A stretch of DNA of 33,285 bases from Chitinophagales bacterium (GCA_020629335.1 JAHDDN010000009.1:1-33285); one strand, 5' to 3'; shown: positions 10,501-17,568, counted from the first letter of the stretch. Numbers and translations: made by a program. The notes: generated by a model not told the origin, from the sequence alone.

Positions 10501-11509
10501 ACATATCTTGAGAACCGCAAGTCGTTCTTGGGCTAGTACAATCTTCTGTCTCTCCTATTTCCTTTGCTATTGTTGAGTGACCCAATGTAGTTGGCGTATC
10601 ATTAATATCACTTACACTAAAGTCAGTAATCCCGTTATCATCAATGTATTCTTGTAAAAAGTCGAAATCATCTATATTGCAGTTAGCTTCTACTTCAGGT
10701 GCATTGCCGTTTCCCCAAATGTGAGGTAATCCGAACCAGTGGCCAACTTCGTGTGTCAAAATATAATCGTAATTTCTTCGCTCTCCTGCTGGATCTGGAT
10801 CTACTGCCCAGTAAGCAATACATACTGCATCTAATAATGCATTTCCATCTGAAGTCTGTGGATAATGAGCAATACCTGAATTTTGTTGTGGTGTCACCTT
10901 ATTCAAGATATATATATTCATATAGTTTGCACGATCCCACTGAACAATCTCAGCTAATTCCTCATAGCCACCAATACCTTCATAGGTCTTACTGTTTTTG
11001 ACTCTATTGATACCAGTAGTTGGGTTACCATTTGGATCTTTATGAGCTAATGCAAAAGTAACTTTCATGCCCCCTACTTCATTAGGAAACTGGTTATCAC
11101 AATTCTCAGGATTCCCGTCAGCGTCTAAATTATCACAGGCATTTAGGCCGTTAAAATCCTCGTTCAATTCATCAATTGCGTTTTGGATTCTGTCTATTGG
11201 TAAATCTTCTTCTTCATTTTCACAGCCGTATAAAACGTGTACTACTACTGGAATCACATATTCATCATCAGTTGTTCTGAAAGCAGAGGTTTCTTTTCCG
11301 TCTTCTCCTCCTTTCATTTTGTTTCTAAGACCATCTACTAATTTGCCTAGTGATTTTTTTGAGTCTTTTTGTAATGTTGGGTTACTTTTATAAAGTTGTT
11401 CCCTTACGTGGTCACTGCCACATGAATGCTCTATTTGAGCATTGGATGATTGTTGAAATCCTGCTATCAAAAAGCTAAGTAGCAGGCATATTTTAATATA
11501 AATTTTCAT
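7517..11509 (-). CDS. Large secreted M43 (pappalysin-like) metalloprotease with GEVED and T9SS domains
   Basis: 1330 residues. Signal peptide at 1-24 (MKIYIKICLLLSFLIAGF...). The peptidase domain lies at about 85-365, with zinc motif HEVGHWFGLPH (His253, Glu254, His257, His263) and Met-turn NFMDYSGCAKMFSKGQ; both are textbook M43. A long beta-rich middle (about 370-1000) has no motif I can name. Residues about 1080-1190 (WGVWIDFNDDGYF ... GETEDYTVEI) are a GEVED domain. A short module (TIIEANDIVGSSADIDMIAGEH) resembles one in the downstream 499-aa protease, and the C-terminus (LSAYPNPFDNEVKIDF ... VPGMYVLKV) is a type A T9SS signal. Secreted, cell-surface or released protease (inference). Its stop is about 200 bases before the next M43 gene, with repeat copy A between them. 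Confidence 0.9.
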   Translation of the reverse strand: MKIYIKICLLLSFLIAGFQQSSNAQIEHSCGSDHVREQLYKSNPTLQKDSKKSLGKLVDGLRNKMKGGEDGKETSAFRTTDDEYVIPVVVHVLYGCENEEEDLPIDRIQNAIDELNEDFNGLNACDNLDADGNPENCDNQFPNEVGGMKVTFALAHKDPNGNPTTGINRVKNSKTYEGIGGYEELAEIVQWDRANYMNIYILNKVTPQQNSGIAHYPQTSDGNALLDAVCIAYWAVDPDPAGERRNYDYILTHEVGHWFGLPHIWGNGNAPEVEANCNIDDFDFLQEYIDDNGITDFSVSDINDTPTTLGHSTIAKEIGETEDCTSPRTTCGSQDMFDNFMDYSGCAKMFSKGQVEYMTSLLGTSLAARDTLVSADNIGNVFYDASSDAALFSNTTNRAVFERSIFYESSANNGSISNALNVEIKGQASNNWAYNYTTAQSGFITVTPSLPSGLTAKLSTSTATKIGKVTISGSTTQEVSGEYTFVINSNMLPNVNLTERTKKVRLEFDESDGVTYQDINPNKLIGPQADYQGNINTPFGYFRLRYDDGFSVYMDADTKLRVGMQGSAGNYSIKKFTSTSQYVNSSTFFGDGLSTFDDDYWDNDVYPLDVSTLNDGDTFYLGLRGGVCDADLLKEHYGWVELEKVGSPGDDCEAILVKDFAFNSSSSTSYIYVGYLDQPLVRFSDSILKEDLQTDGLFNEIELTLKGSHNFAIAPSTTPLASNQYSFVAYDDNPNDNNDVVIPPDFDSKVKVTITGSKTATISIPSTWDLDNEDDFKVRFSFGSGVLVNVDYEYSSAGVISVDFRGADEMIFADMGAFNVETNVGDDKGKIIYFDHLDHEWGTELGFFYFGDGFQMYKGGGLPQRVEALCDTDLTEFTSGTSTYYAGHMQLFDIDQFQNQSVVDGLLNNGTFRHVGPGGYSNEPHVPLDGEVYLSDDRMDTWKLTSSEAYIFLRVTTSCDEIYYAWMRLELEADGSITPYYVLYQTTPNDQTWDTIATCTSGSESTSIYIDEVYVTDTANPGGSSISNDQTSMSDIGKSNYTDFTSEIVTTYPGSTLSIQAVQGFADSFHESTYLTQWDEHWGVWIDFNDDGYFAMDGSEKLVFNNLDDLLDVEVDIPNNVSPGTYKMRVILSLHSIYGACQPYTTGETEDYTVEIRDITELECDGNELDLTNPLNGTDVLRASTIIEANDIVGSSADIDMIAGEHILLLPGFQAEKGADLRGFIAECVQVLPKAEAAVEAAPLSNLSELSAYPNPFDNEVKIDFSLLEEGDVNILLFNVNGKLISKQSEVYAAGSHSLDVYTGNLVPGMYVLKVIGRDFDEQLKLVKMQ

Positions 11510-11713
11510 GATTTTTCAAGTTTGAAATGAAAGCACCCTTTAATTAGACGCAATCGTTTATTTTGTTTTTTATATACTTTCGTCATTTGCATTTTAAGGC
11601 ACTTTCAAAATGAGTTAAAGAAATGGGTTAAAGGTTTTCCTTTAAAAGGGAGGGAAATTTAAGCGGCTAATTTATTAGATTAAAGAAGCGGCTTAAATTC
11701 ATTTTTTGTCCTA

Positions 11714-11875
11714 AGTGAAACAAAATAAATATACTGAACCATTAAGCCTTATCTTTTTATCTGTTTCTTCGTTAAAAAAATGGTCTCATAGCCCTGCTAT
11801 GAAACATTTTTTTGCCTAAAAACAGACAAAAATATAACATTTAATTTGGCTCATTTTATTTCTTCTATTTCACTA
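11714..11875. repeat. Family 2 quasi-palindromic element, copy 2
   Basis: 162 bp, nearly the same length as copy 1. Ends are AGTGAAA (11714-11720) / TTTCACT (11869-11875), continuing inward as an imperfect inverted repeat of about 55 bases per arm (for example ATCTGTTT against AAACAGAC). The tip is TCATAGCCCTGCTATGA. The core (TTCTTCGTTA, CATAGCCCTGCTATGAA) matches copy 1 in reverse orientation, while the arms do not match copy 1 but still pair with each other. The 11510-11713 stretch holds no gene or clear promoter; the only other thing seen is a direct repeat AAGCGGCT. Confidence 0.7.
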
Positions 11876-11891
11876 ACTATTCTTTTCTTTT

Positions 11892-12102
11892 GCGTGAGGG
11901 ATGGGAGCGGTACTCAGCGTATATGAAGTAGCTTACGACGCTTAGTGATGCGATGGCTCCTTAGAGACAAGCAGCGCTTAGCAAAGTAGCTGCTGAATAG
12001 CTGAGTAAGAGCGGACAGCCCGGCCCTTCCTTATTTTTCATTCGTGGGCATACGCCTAAAGTCTGCCCCAACTGGCGAATGAAAAATAAGGAAGGGACAC
12101 GC
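11892..12102 (-). repeat. Family 1 structured element, copy B (long-arm form)
   Basis: Closing stem (plus-strand view) GCGTG 11892-11896 / CACGC 12098-12102. The outer hairpin has perfect 21-bp arms at 12024-12044 and 12076-12096 around a 31-base loop containing GGGGC and GCCC. In element sense the internal stem is ACTCAGC/GCTGAGT and the small hairpin CTC-TAAG-GAG. Core motifs GGGCTGTCCGCT, CGTAAGCTAC and ACCGCTCCCATCCCT are present. It lies just downstream of the 416-aa gene's stop and could also act as its terminator or 3' end. Confidence 0.85.
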
Positions 12103-12136
12103 CCTCATCTTTCCATTTACGAATAGTTAGTTATTG

Positions 12137-13387
12137 CTATTTAGCTAAATCCTCGATCAAGCTTTCTAATGCTTGATTTTCTGTTTCGTAAGCTTTGATC
12201 TCCTTGTTTAATTCGATCATGTGTAAGAATAACTCTTCGATTTTCTCTTGTTGATTGACTGTCATTGAGCCTAAATCTACACCGCCTTGTGCTTCTAATT
12301 CAGCTGCTGAAGGTGTGTTTGGTAAGCAAGAGTTAGCATCAATATGTGCTTCTACTTCTTCTAAAGTAGGCATTTCGTAGCCTTCTTCGAAGACGTAATC
12401 TGGCCAAGGACCTGCTTGTACTTTTACCTCTTCAGTTAATAAGCCGCCTTCAATGAATGCTCCGAACTCATCGCCTGCGCTATTCAAAACAGTTGGCTTG
12501 GTATCAGTTCCTACTAATAATTGTCCTAAGGTAGTAAAGTCGCTGGCTAATTGCATTTTTCCTTTCATACTGATTGCTGCTACTGGCGTTAATCCTTTTA
12601 CACCCCAAGTCCATCCACGATCTCCTTGAGGATCATTGTTCATTGTTGTTTTAATACTGTAATCTTGAACTGGACCATATTTGTATTGTGCTTGATTACC
12701 CATCATAATTCGGTAACTCCAGCTATTCCAAAACAAAATTCCTCTTCCTTGACCAGCTCTAAATCTTAGGTGGCTTACATTTTGGATTTGCTTATTATTC
12801 ATATTTAGGTGTTGAGTTGCTGTGTGATCTCCTAAGTTATCACCAATACAAGTATCCGTAGAGCAATTAATATTCGTTTCAGTATCTAGTAGTTTCATGC
12901 CTGTATTTTGTAAATCAGCCTCAATACTTAATTCACCTGTATAAGCATTTGGGACAGTAGTCAGAGCTGTTCCATTAACATATAATGTAATAGTTGATCC
13001 GATTCTTTCTATTTTAAGCGTTGCGCTAGGTGAAAAATTTGGGCTTGTGGCACTAGTTGCTCCAGACGATATATAGGTAGAAACTACACCACTGAATAAA
13101 GTAAAACCATAAATATGGGTTCCACTAGTACTGTTACCTTTTACTTGAAATGCACCATAAGAAGGGCTTGCAGAAAAATATTCTGCTTGAACGTATCCAT
13201 CGGTATTGGCCGCTAAAGTTTCTACAGCCACTGCTTCATTGGCTGTTGAGGATCCATTGGCTGTGGCCTCTAATGTGCCTGTGCCTTCTGTTAAGTTTGC
13301 ACCTACATTAGTAAAGTCGATAAAACATTGAGCATTTGCCATGCTTGAGATAGTGATAAACACTAATAAAATGATTAAATTTTTCAT
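12137..13387 (-). CDS. Tail-fibre-like secreted protein with lectin-like N-terminal domain
   Basis: 416 residues. Signal peptide MKNLIILLVFITISSMANA. Residues about 20-170 form a beta-sandwich resembling concanavalin/LamG-like domains (GYVQAEYF ... LKIERIGSTITLYVNG). From about 185 (NLGDHTATQHLNMNNKQIQNV) the protein follows the widespread Bacteroidota tail-fibre-like pattern: WPDYVFEEGYEMPTLEEVE, then LPNTPSAAELEAQGGVDLG and a closing coiled coil (VNQQEKIEELFLHMIELNKEI...). The coiled coil suggests trimerisation (inference). Residues about 200-310 are nearly identical to the upstream neighbour, so the two arose by tandem duplication. The gap to that neighbour is 55 bases with no terminator, so they are probably one transcript. 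No phage genes are nearby; the tail-fibre name reflects similarity only. Confidence 0.75.
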   Translation of the reverse strand: MKNLIILLVFITISSMANAQCFIDFTNVGANLTEGTGTLEATANGSSTANEAVAVETLAANTDGYVQAEYFSASPSYGAFQVKGNSTSGTHIYGFTLFSGVVSTYISSGATSATSPNFSPSATLKIERIGSTITLYVNGTALTTVPNAYTGELSIEADLQNTGMKLLDTETNINCSTDTCIGDNLGDHTATQHLNMNNKQIQNVSHLRFRAGQGRGILFWNSWSYRIMMGNQAQYKYGPVQDYSIKTTMNNDPQGDRGWTWGVKGLTPVAAISMKGKMQLASDFTTLGQLLVGTDTKPTVLNSAGDEFGAFIEGGLLTEEVKVQAGPWPDYVFEEGYEMPTLEEVEAHIDANSCLPNTPSAAELEAQGGVDLGSMTVNQQEKIEELFLHMIELNKEIKAYETENQALESLIEDLAK

Positions 13388-13442
13388 GATAAGTTAATTT
13401 TAGAGTTAGGTTAAAAAAATTTTAATTAATAAATTTGATTAG

Positions 13443-14228
13443 TTATTTGAGCGCTATTGCTCTTTCTTTGAGTTGCACATTCTCCGCTTTTACTGCGTCA
13501 AATTTCTTTTGTGCTTCGATTAGATGAAGGAATAATTCCTCAATCTTTTCTTGTTGATTGACTAAGTGGGTGCCTAAGTCAAGCCCTCCTGATTGATCAA
13601 TTTCCTCTGCTGAAGGAGTTGAAGGCAAGTGCCCATTTTCATTAATGAATGCTTGAGTTTCTTCTAAGCTCATTAACTGGTAGTCATCAGCAAATACATA
13701 ATCTGGCCAAGGAGTCAATTGAATTCGCACTTCTTCTGTCAATAAACCATCTGCTATAAAAGCACCAAATGCTGGTGTCGTTACAGGATCTATATTTGGC
13801 TTTGTATCAGTACCAACTAATAGTTGTCCTAAAGTGGTAAAGTCGCTTGATAGTTGCATTTTTCCGTGCGTACTGATAGCGGCAACTGGTGTTAGTCCTG
13901 ATACCCCCCAAGTCCAACCACGATCTCCTTGAGCATCATTGTTCATTGTTGTCTTAATACTGTAATCTTGAACAGGGCCATACTTGTATTCTGCTTGGTT
14001 ACCCATCATGATTCGAAAATTAGCATTAAGATTCCAAAATGTAACGCCGTTTCCTTGCCCTCCTTTAAATTTCGCATAATCCACATTAAGGACTTGCTTA
14101 ACATCCATATTTAAAGTTTGAGTGGCTTTGTGATCTCCTAGGTTGTCGGCTGCTTGGGCATGGAGATCACTCCCCCAGGCAAAGAACAAACCAAAGATCA
14201 TCGTAAAAATCATTCGATTTAATTTCAT
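13443..14228 (-). CDS. Tail-fibre-like secreted protein, paralog lacking the lectin-like domain
   Basis: 261 residues from MKLNRMIFTMIFGLFFAWGSDLHAQA, a signal peptide. An in-frame ATG 16 codons upstream would put non-hydrophobic residues before it, so the later start is preferred. After the signal peptide the protein goes straight into NLGDHKATQTLNMDVKQVLNV and the same repeat-like core as the 416-aa neighbour (MMGNQAEYKYGPVQDYSIKT ... TTLGQLLVGTDTKP), then WPDYVFADDYQLMSLEETQ, LPSTPSAEEIDQSGGLDLG and a terminal coiled coil. It is the first gene of a likely two-gene unit. The upstream 1.2 kb is gene-free and carries repeats. Confidence 0.8.
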   Translation of the reverse strand: MKLNRMIFTMIFGLFFAWGSDLHAQAADNLGDHKATQTLNMDVKQVLNVDYAKFKGGQGNGVTFWNLNANFRIMMGNQAEYKYGPVQDYSIKTTMNNDAQGDRGWTWGVSGLTPVAAISTHGKMQLSSDFTTLGQLLVGTDTKPNIDPVTTPAFGAFIADGLLTEEVRIQLTPWPDYVFADDYQLMSLEETQAFINENGHLPSTPSAEEIDQSGGLDLGTHLVNQQEKIEELFLHLIEAQKKFDAVKAENVQLKERAIALK

Positions 14229-14395
14229 TACTTTATAGTTTTGAAGATGAAAAAATTGTTTTATAATTGCTTGCAATTTTCATTCACGTATATTGTTATG
14301 TGAATACAAAAAACTAAGCAAGTTTGTCTATAATATCAGCTGAATATTATTTTTTATTTTTTTCTTGGGAGCGTAGATAAAAGGTATGCGCAAAA

Positions 14396-14707
14396 GGCAA
14401 AAAAGAGATCGGCTCTAAAGATGCGAGCCGATCTTTTGCAAAAAAAATATCTACTACACTCATTTTATTTTTATCAGTACTTGATCAAATTATTGATTAT
14501 AGGAGTGTGTAGAGGCAAAAAAGAGATCGGCTCTAAAAATGCGAGCCGATCTTTTGCAAAAAAATATCTACTACACTCATTTTATTTTATCAATATCTGA
14601 GCAATCAAATCATTGATCGCATGAGTGTATAGAGGTAAAAAAAAGATCGACCCTAAAATGTGAGTCGATCTTTTGCAAAAAAATATCTACTACACTCATT
14701 TTATTTT
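14396..14707. repeat. Tandem 119-bp repeat with terminator-like hairpins (2.6 units)
   Basis: Units begin at about 14396, 14514 and 14634. Each starts with a hairpin: AGATCGGCTC/GAGCCGATCT at 14406-14434 and 14524-14552, and AGATCGAC/GTCGATCT at 14644-14671. Each then has A-run, ATATCTACTACACTCATTTT and, in the two full units, an opposing GAGTGTGTAG or GAGTGTATAG, giving a second larger inverted repeat. Unit 3 carries a compensatory G-C to A-T pair in the hairpin. On the minus strand the hairpins are followed by CTTTTTT-like runs. No convincing coding frame crosses the array. Confidence 0.85.
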
Positions 14708-14847
14708 CATTTACAAGTACAGTTTTAGAAGTTCGTTTGTGAAAATTATTAGAATACCTTTTTGGGTACTTAAAGGCTCTTGCCTTCATACTATAGCTAA
14801 TCAATAGCTAAAAACTAATTTTCAAAACTTTTAAAACTAAACCTGAA

Positions 14848-14963
14848 TGAGTGTGTAGATAAATTATTTAAAACTATATGAGTGTAGATAAAACTGAGTG
14901 TAGATCAAAAAAATATTATGTTTTATCAATAAGTGTGTAGATAAACTAAAAAATGTAGATATA
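14848..14963 (+). repeat. Cluster of (TGA)GTGTAGATAAA direct repeats
   Basis: Short direct repeats at 14848-14863 (TGAGTGTGTAGATAAA), 14879-14892, 14895-14909, 14931-14945 and a shorter AATGTAGATATA at 14952-14963. Related words occur at 14371 and, inverted, inside each unit of the neighbouring tandem array. Possible protein-binding iterons upstream of the sigma factor gene, or decayed copies of the array; function not shown by sequence. Confidence 0.65.
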
Positions 14964-15461
14964 TTTCAAAAAAGTGGGGAGAGTAGGAGAATAAGCTGTT
15001 ACACTTATTCTCCCATTGAATTATGCTCTCCATTGCCTATTCAAAACAAGCAATTGATATTAAAATCGGGTTATTATCGGGTTAAAGGCTTTATATTAGG
15101 GAATATCTGAGTCTGGGTGTTTTTGGTATTTTTAGAGTTTTCATGTTTAAATTTTAGGGTTAAAAAAACAGTATCTTTCGTTCTTACGTCTATATAAGCG
15201 GTGATCAATTAGAAGGTGACATTTATTTTGAAAAAAAATTTAAATTCCTCTATAATTTGATAATCCTTCAAGCATTTTGTAGTTTGCACTATACTAGTGG
15301 TAAAAAAAAGCCCTTTTTTTTCCTAATTGGATGTCATATATAGTCTATGTATTAAGTGGCATAAAGAATTATTTTTAGCTGCTTCTATTTCACTTACTTA
15401 TATCAAGTAAAAATTTATTGTCACAAAACTGTCCCTTTTTCATTATAAATCGCTTATATAA
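14964..15461. other. Gene-free leader region upstream of the sigma factor gene
   Basis: No coding region is supported. TTG at about 15257 followed 20 bases later by TAGTTTG (near 15280) resembles a Bacteroidota promoter, but the -7 element lacks one base. TATCTTTC near 15172 is another imperfect candidate. No terminator-like hairpin was found here. Confidence 0.4.
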
Positions 15462-15998
15462 ATGACAGAAAGAGAATTTGAAAATTTAGTCTTAGACCTA
15501 AAGCAAGGCAACGAAAAGCTTTTTGAAAAGCTTTACATCGAACATTATCAATATTGCTTAGATTGGGTACATAGAAAGTACAAAGATTTAGCGAAGTCAG
15601 AAGATGTTACAATGGATGCCTTCATCAAGTTTAGAGGTTTGCTTATTCAAGATAAAATCAAATTTGGTAATATCAGAGGATACTTAGTGAAGATATGTAA
15701 CTCCGAATACCTTAAAAAGATTGATAAGAAAACCACCTATGAGCTGCCTTTTGCTTTACCGGATGAATTGTCAGATAACGAACATTACGAAAATCAAATG
15801 ATTGCCTTAGAAAAGGCTTGGAAAGAGATTGGCGATAAATGCCAGACACTATTGAAGTCTTATTTTTATAATGCTATTTCACTTAAAAATTCTTGGGAAT
15901 CTCTCGGCTATTCTTCCTATGATAGCATCAAAAAGCAAAAGGAAAGATGCCAAAAGAAACTCAAAGAGATTATGCAAATTTCATTATCAGCCCTTTAA
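15462..15998 (+). CDS. ECF-type RNA polymerase sigma factor
   Basis: 178 residues. The region-2-like part (FENLVLDLKQGNEKLFEKLYIEHYQYCLDWVHRKYKDLAKSEDVTMDAFIKF) follows the sigma-70 region 2 pattern, including the acidic SEDVTMDAF helix. A later helical part (about 115-170: AWKEIGDKCQTLLKSYFYNAISLKNSWESLGYSSYDSIKKQKERCQKKL) corresponds to region 4 with its DNA-recognition helices. Length is typical of ECF factors. The downstream gene begins 9 bases after the stop and encodes a single-pass membrane protein, the usual sigma/anti-sigma arrangement. It probably directs transcription of a small regulon in response to an envelope signal (inference). No exact -33/-7 pair precedes it. Confidence 0.85.
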   Translation: MTEREFENLVLDLKQGNEKLFEKLYIEHYQYCLDWVHRKYKDLAKSEDVTMDAFIKFRGLLIQDKIKFGNIRGYLVKICNSEYLKKIDKKTTYELPFALPDELSDNEHYENQMIALEKAWKEIGDKCQTLLKSYFYNAISLKNSWESLGYSSYDSIKKQKERCQKKLKEIMQISLSAL

Positions 15999-16007
15999 TT
16001 AATTGTT

Positions 16008-16805
16008 ATGGACAACATAGACCAGATTAAACTTTATATTGAAAAAGAGATGACAGCAGCACAAAAAATGCAGTTTGAAGAACAAATGAACAACAATCCA
16101 GCTCTAAAGGAAGAGGTAGAGATGGCTTGGCTGATTCAACAAAAAATGAATCGAGATATGAAAGCTCGCTTCAAAGAGTTGAATAAAGCAAATCAATCTT
16201 CAACTACACAGCAACAGACCTCTCCTCTTAGAAAAGTCGAAAATGATCAATCTAAAGAGACACAAATACCTAAAATTGAAAGTAAGAAGTCTTCTTCAAA
16301 AATTTGGCTAATGGCAGCCTCTTTAGCTGGCTTGCTACTAATTAGTACCTTCATACTACTCAATATGGGTGGCAGCGGCTCCTCTAATTTAGCCACTAAC
16401 TACCTACAAGAAAGCTATCCTGCTCCCAGCTTAACAATGGGCACAGAACAAGTAGAACAAAAATGGGTAAATGCCATCAGAGCTTATCAAGCAGCTGATT
16501 TCACTAAGACAGCCAACGAGATTGAGGGAATTGTCAAAACGGGTAGTGCCAATGCAGAACATCATTTTTATCTCGGACTAAGCTATCTTTTCCAAGATAA
16601 TAACAAGGCACAAAATGCCATCAGCAACTTTGAGAAAAGTCTAGAACTCAACAAGAGTACCTACGCCCAAGAAATTGCCTGGTATACCGCCTTAGCTAAC
16701 ATCCAATTAGGCAAAAAGGACTTAGCTAAACAACAACTCCAAAATATTATTAATAATAAGCATTGGAAACATAAAGAAGCAACTAAACTATTGAAAGAAA
16801 TTTAA
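16008..16805 (+). CDS. Single-pass membrane TPR protein, probable anti-sigma factor
   Basis: 265 residues. The cytoplasmic N-terminus (MDNIDQIKLYIEKEMTAAQKMQFEEQMNNNPALKEEVEMAWLIQQKM) resembles the sigma-binding helical segment of Bacteroidota anti-sigma proteins. There is no zinc-binding HxxxCxxC motif. One membrane helix lies at about 103-124 (IWLMAASLAGLLLISTFILL). The C-terminal region (about 150-265) has TPR-like helices: EHHFYLGLSYLFQDNNKAQNAISNFEKSLEL and WYTALANIQLGKKDLAKQQLQ. With the sigma gene 9 bases upstream, the simplest reading is an anti-sigma factor with a periplasmic TPR sensor. It could instead be an unrelated TPR scaffold. A terminator follows at once. Confidence 0.75.
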   Translation: MDNIDQIKLYIEKEMTAAQKMQFEEQMNNNPALKEEVEMAWLIQQKMNRDMKARFKELNKANQSSTTQQQTSPLRKVENDQSKETQIPKIESKKSSSKIWLMAASLAGLLLISTFILLNMGGSGSSNLATNYLQESYPAPSLTMGTEQVEQKWVNAIRAYQAADFTKTANEIEGIVKTGSANAEHHFYLGLSYLFQDNNKAQNAISNFEKSLELNKSTYAQEIAWYTALANIQLGKKDLAKQQLQNIINNKHWKHKEATKLLKEI

Positions 16806-16834
16806 TAAAATCATTCACAATAATTGCAAAATCA

Positions 16835-16869
16835 AAAATGACATATCTTAACGGTATGTCATTTTTTTT
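16835..16869 (+). terminator. Intrinsic terminator of the sigma/anti-sigma unit
   Basis: Perfect 11-bp stem AAAATGACATA (16835-16845) / TATGTCATTTT (16855-16865) with a T-run continuing through 16870, 30 bases after the stop of the anti-sigma-like gene. Confidence 0.9.
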
Positions 16870-16872
16870 TAT

Positions 16873-17106
16873 TTGGAGCTTCCCATGCGCTCGCATCGAC
16901 TAAGTACACAGCACAACCCAATTCATCATTTATCATTACGATTTCATCATTCGCCCAAGGCGCATGGTCGGGCTGTCCGCTCTTATGTGGCTATGTGTCA
17001 GCTACTCCGCTAAGGCTCAGTTGTCTGCCCTTCGGGCCAGCCTGCCTGAGCCTAAGCTCCATAAGCTGCCCCATCACGCCACATACCGCTACCATCCCTA
17101 AGCCAA
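16873..17106 (+). repeat. Family 1 structured element, copy C
   Basis: Closing stem GCTT (16878-16881) / AAGC (17100-17103), flanked by TTGG/CCAA. Outer hairpin arms CCATGCGC (16883-16890) / GCGCATGG (16960-16967); the loop holds ACACAGCAC and ATTCATCATT-like repeats. Internal stem ATGTGGC/GCCACAT (16985-16991, 17077-17083). Stem GGCTCAG/CTGAGCC (17014-17020, 17046-17052) encloses small hairpin GCCC-TTC-GGGC. It ends 12 bases before the operator of the BlaI-type gene. Confidence 0.9.
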
Positions 17107-17118
17107 TAAAAACTTAAA

Positions 17119-17163
17119 TTTCGTTAATAAACGAAAAAAAATTGCATAAACGAAATTTTCGTT
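17119..17163. promoter_or_regulatory. Two palindromic operators for the BlaI-type repressor
   Basis: Operator 1 is TTTCGTTAATAAACGAAA (17119-17136) and operator 2 is AACGAAATTTTCGTT (17149-17163). Both share the half-site AACGAAA and their centres are about 28.5 bases apart, near three helical turns. Operator 2 lies between the -33 and -7 elements, where binding would block RNA polymerase. BlaI/MecI dimers bind such palindromes (family knowledge); binding here is inference. Confidence 0.8.
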
Positions 17164-17172
17164 ATATCTTTG
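17142..17172 (+). promoter_or_regulatory. Promoter of the blaI/blaR-like unit
   Basis: TTG (17142-17144), a 20-base spacer and TATCTTTG (17165-17172), an exact TAnnTTTG match. The position rules out the in-frame TTG at 17170 as a start codon and supports the ATG at 17197. Confidence 0.85.
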
Positions 17173-17196
17173 TTTTACAGTAACAAAATAAAGTCT

Positions 17197-17568
17197 ATGA
17201 AAAATCATTTAAACAAAAACGAAGAAACAATGATGCAGATTCTTTGGAAATTAAAGAAAGCATTTCTAAAAGAAATTGTGCAAGAATTTCCAGAGCCAAA
17301 GCTACCTACTACTACTATTGCTTCTATCATCAAAAAATTAGAACAAAAAGGCTTAGTTAAGCATGAGACTTTTAATAAATCTCATCAATATTATCCAGCC
17401 CTCAAAGAAGATCAATACAAGCATACAGAATTAAAAAGTTTAGTAAGCGATTATTTTAATTCCTCCATCAGTGAACTGGTCTCCTTCTTTATGAAAAATG
17501 AAGAAACTAATATGGATGACTTAGAAAAACTATATAGAGAGATTAAAGAAAAAGAAGAAAACCAATAA
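17197..17568 (+). CDS. BlaI/MecI-family transcriptional repressor
   Basis: 123 residues from MKNHLNKNEETMMQILWKLKKAFLKEIVQEF. The winged-helix domain is evident: EETMMQILWKL, then PEPKLPTTTIASIIKKLEQKGLVKHETFNKSHQYYPAL, which matches the BlaI/MecI recognition helix and wing. The C-terminal ~50 residues (SDYFNSSISELVSFFMKNEETNMDDLEKL) form the dimerisation helices. It likely represses its own operon through the two palindromes upstream. The M56 membrane protein starts 12 bases after its stop, the standard sensor/repressor pairing. No beta-lactamase or PBP gene is nearby, so the regulated target beyond the operon is unknown. The ATG follows a consensus promoter by 25 bases. Confidence 0.92.
   Translation: MKNHLNKNEETMMQILWKLKKAFLKEIVQEFPEPKLPTTTIASIIKKLEQKGLVKHETFNKSHQYYPALKEDQYKHTELKSLVSDYFNSSISELVSFFMKNEETNMDDLEKLYREIKEKEENQ

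Noticed and set aside
12137..14228. Prophage or contractile injection system
   Set aside because: The tail-fibre-like proteins have signal peptides and no sheath, baseplate, tube or capsid genes lie nearby.
14610..14804. Open frame of 64 codons on the minus strand
   Set aside because: It crosses a unit of the 119-bp tandem array and its hairpin and has no recognisable protein features.
14396..14963. CRISPR array
   Set aside because: Units are near-identical over their full 119 bp with no unique spacers of regular length, and there are no cas genes.
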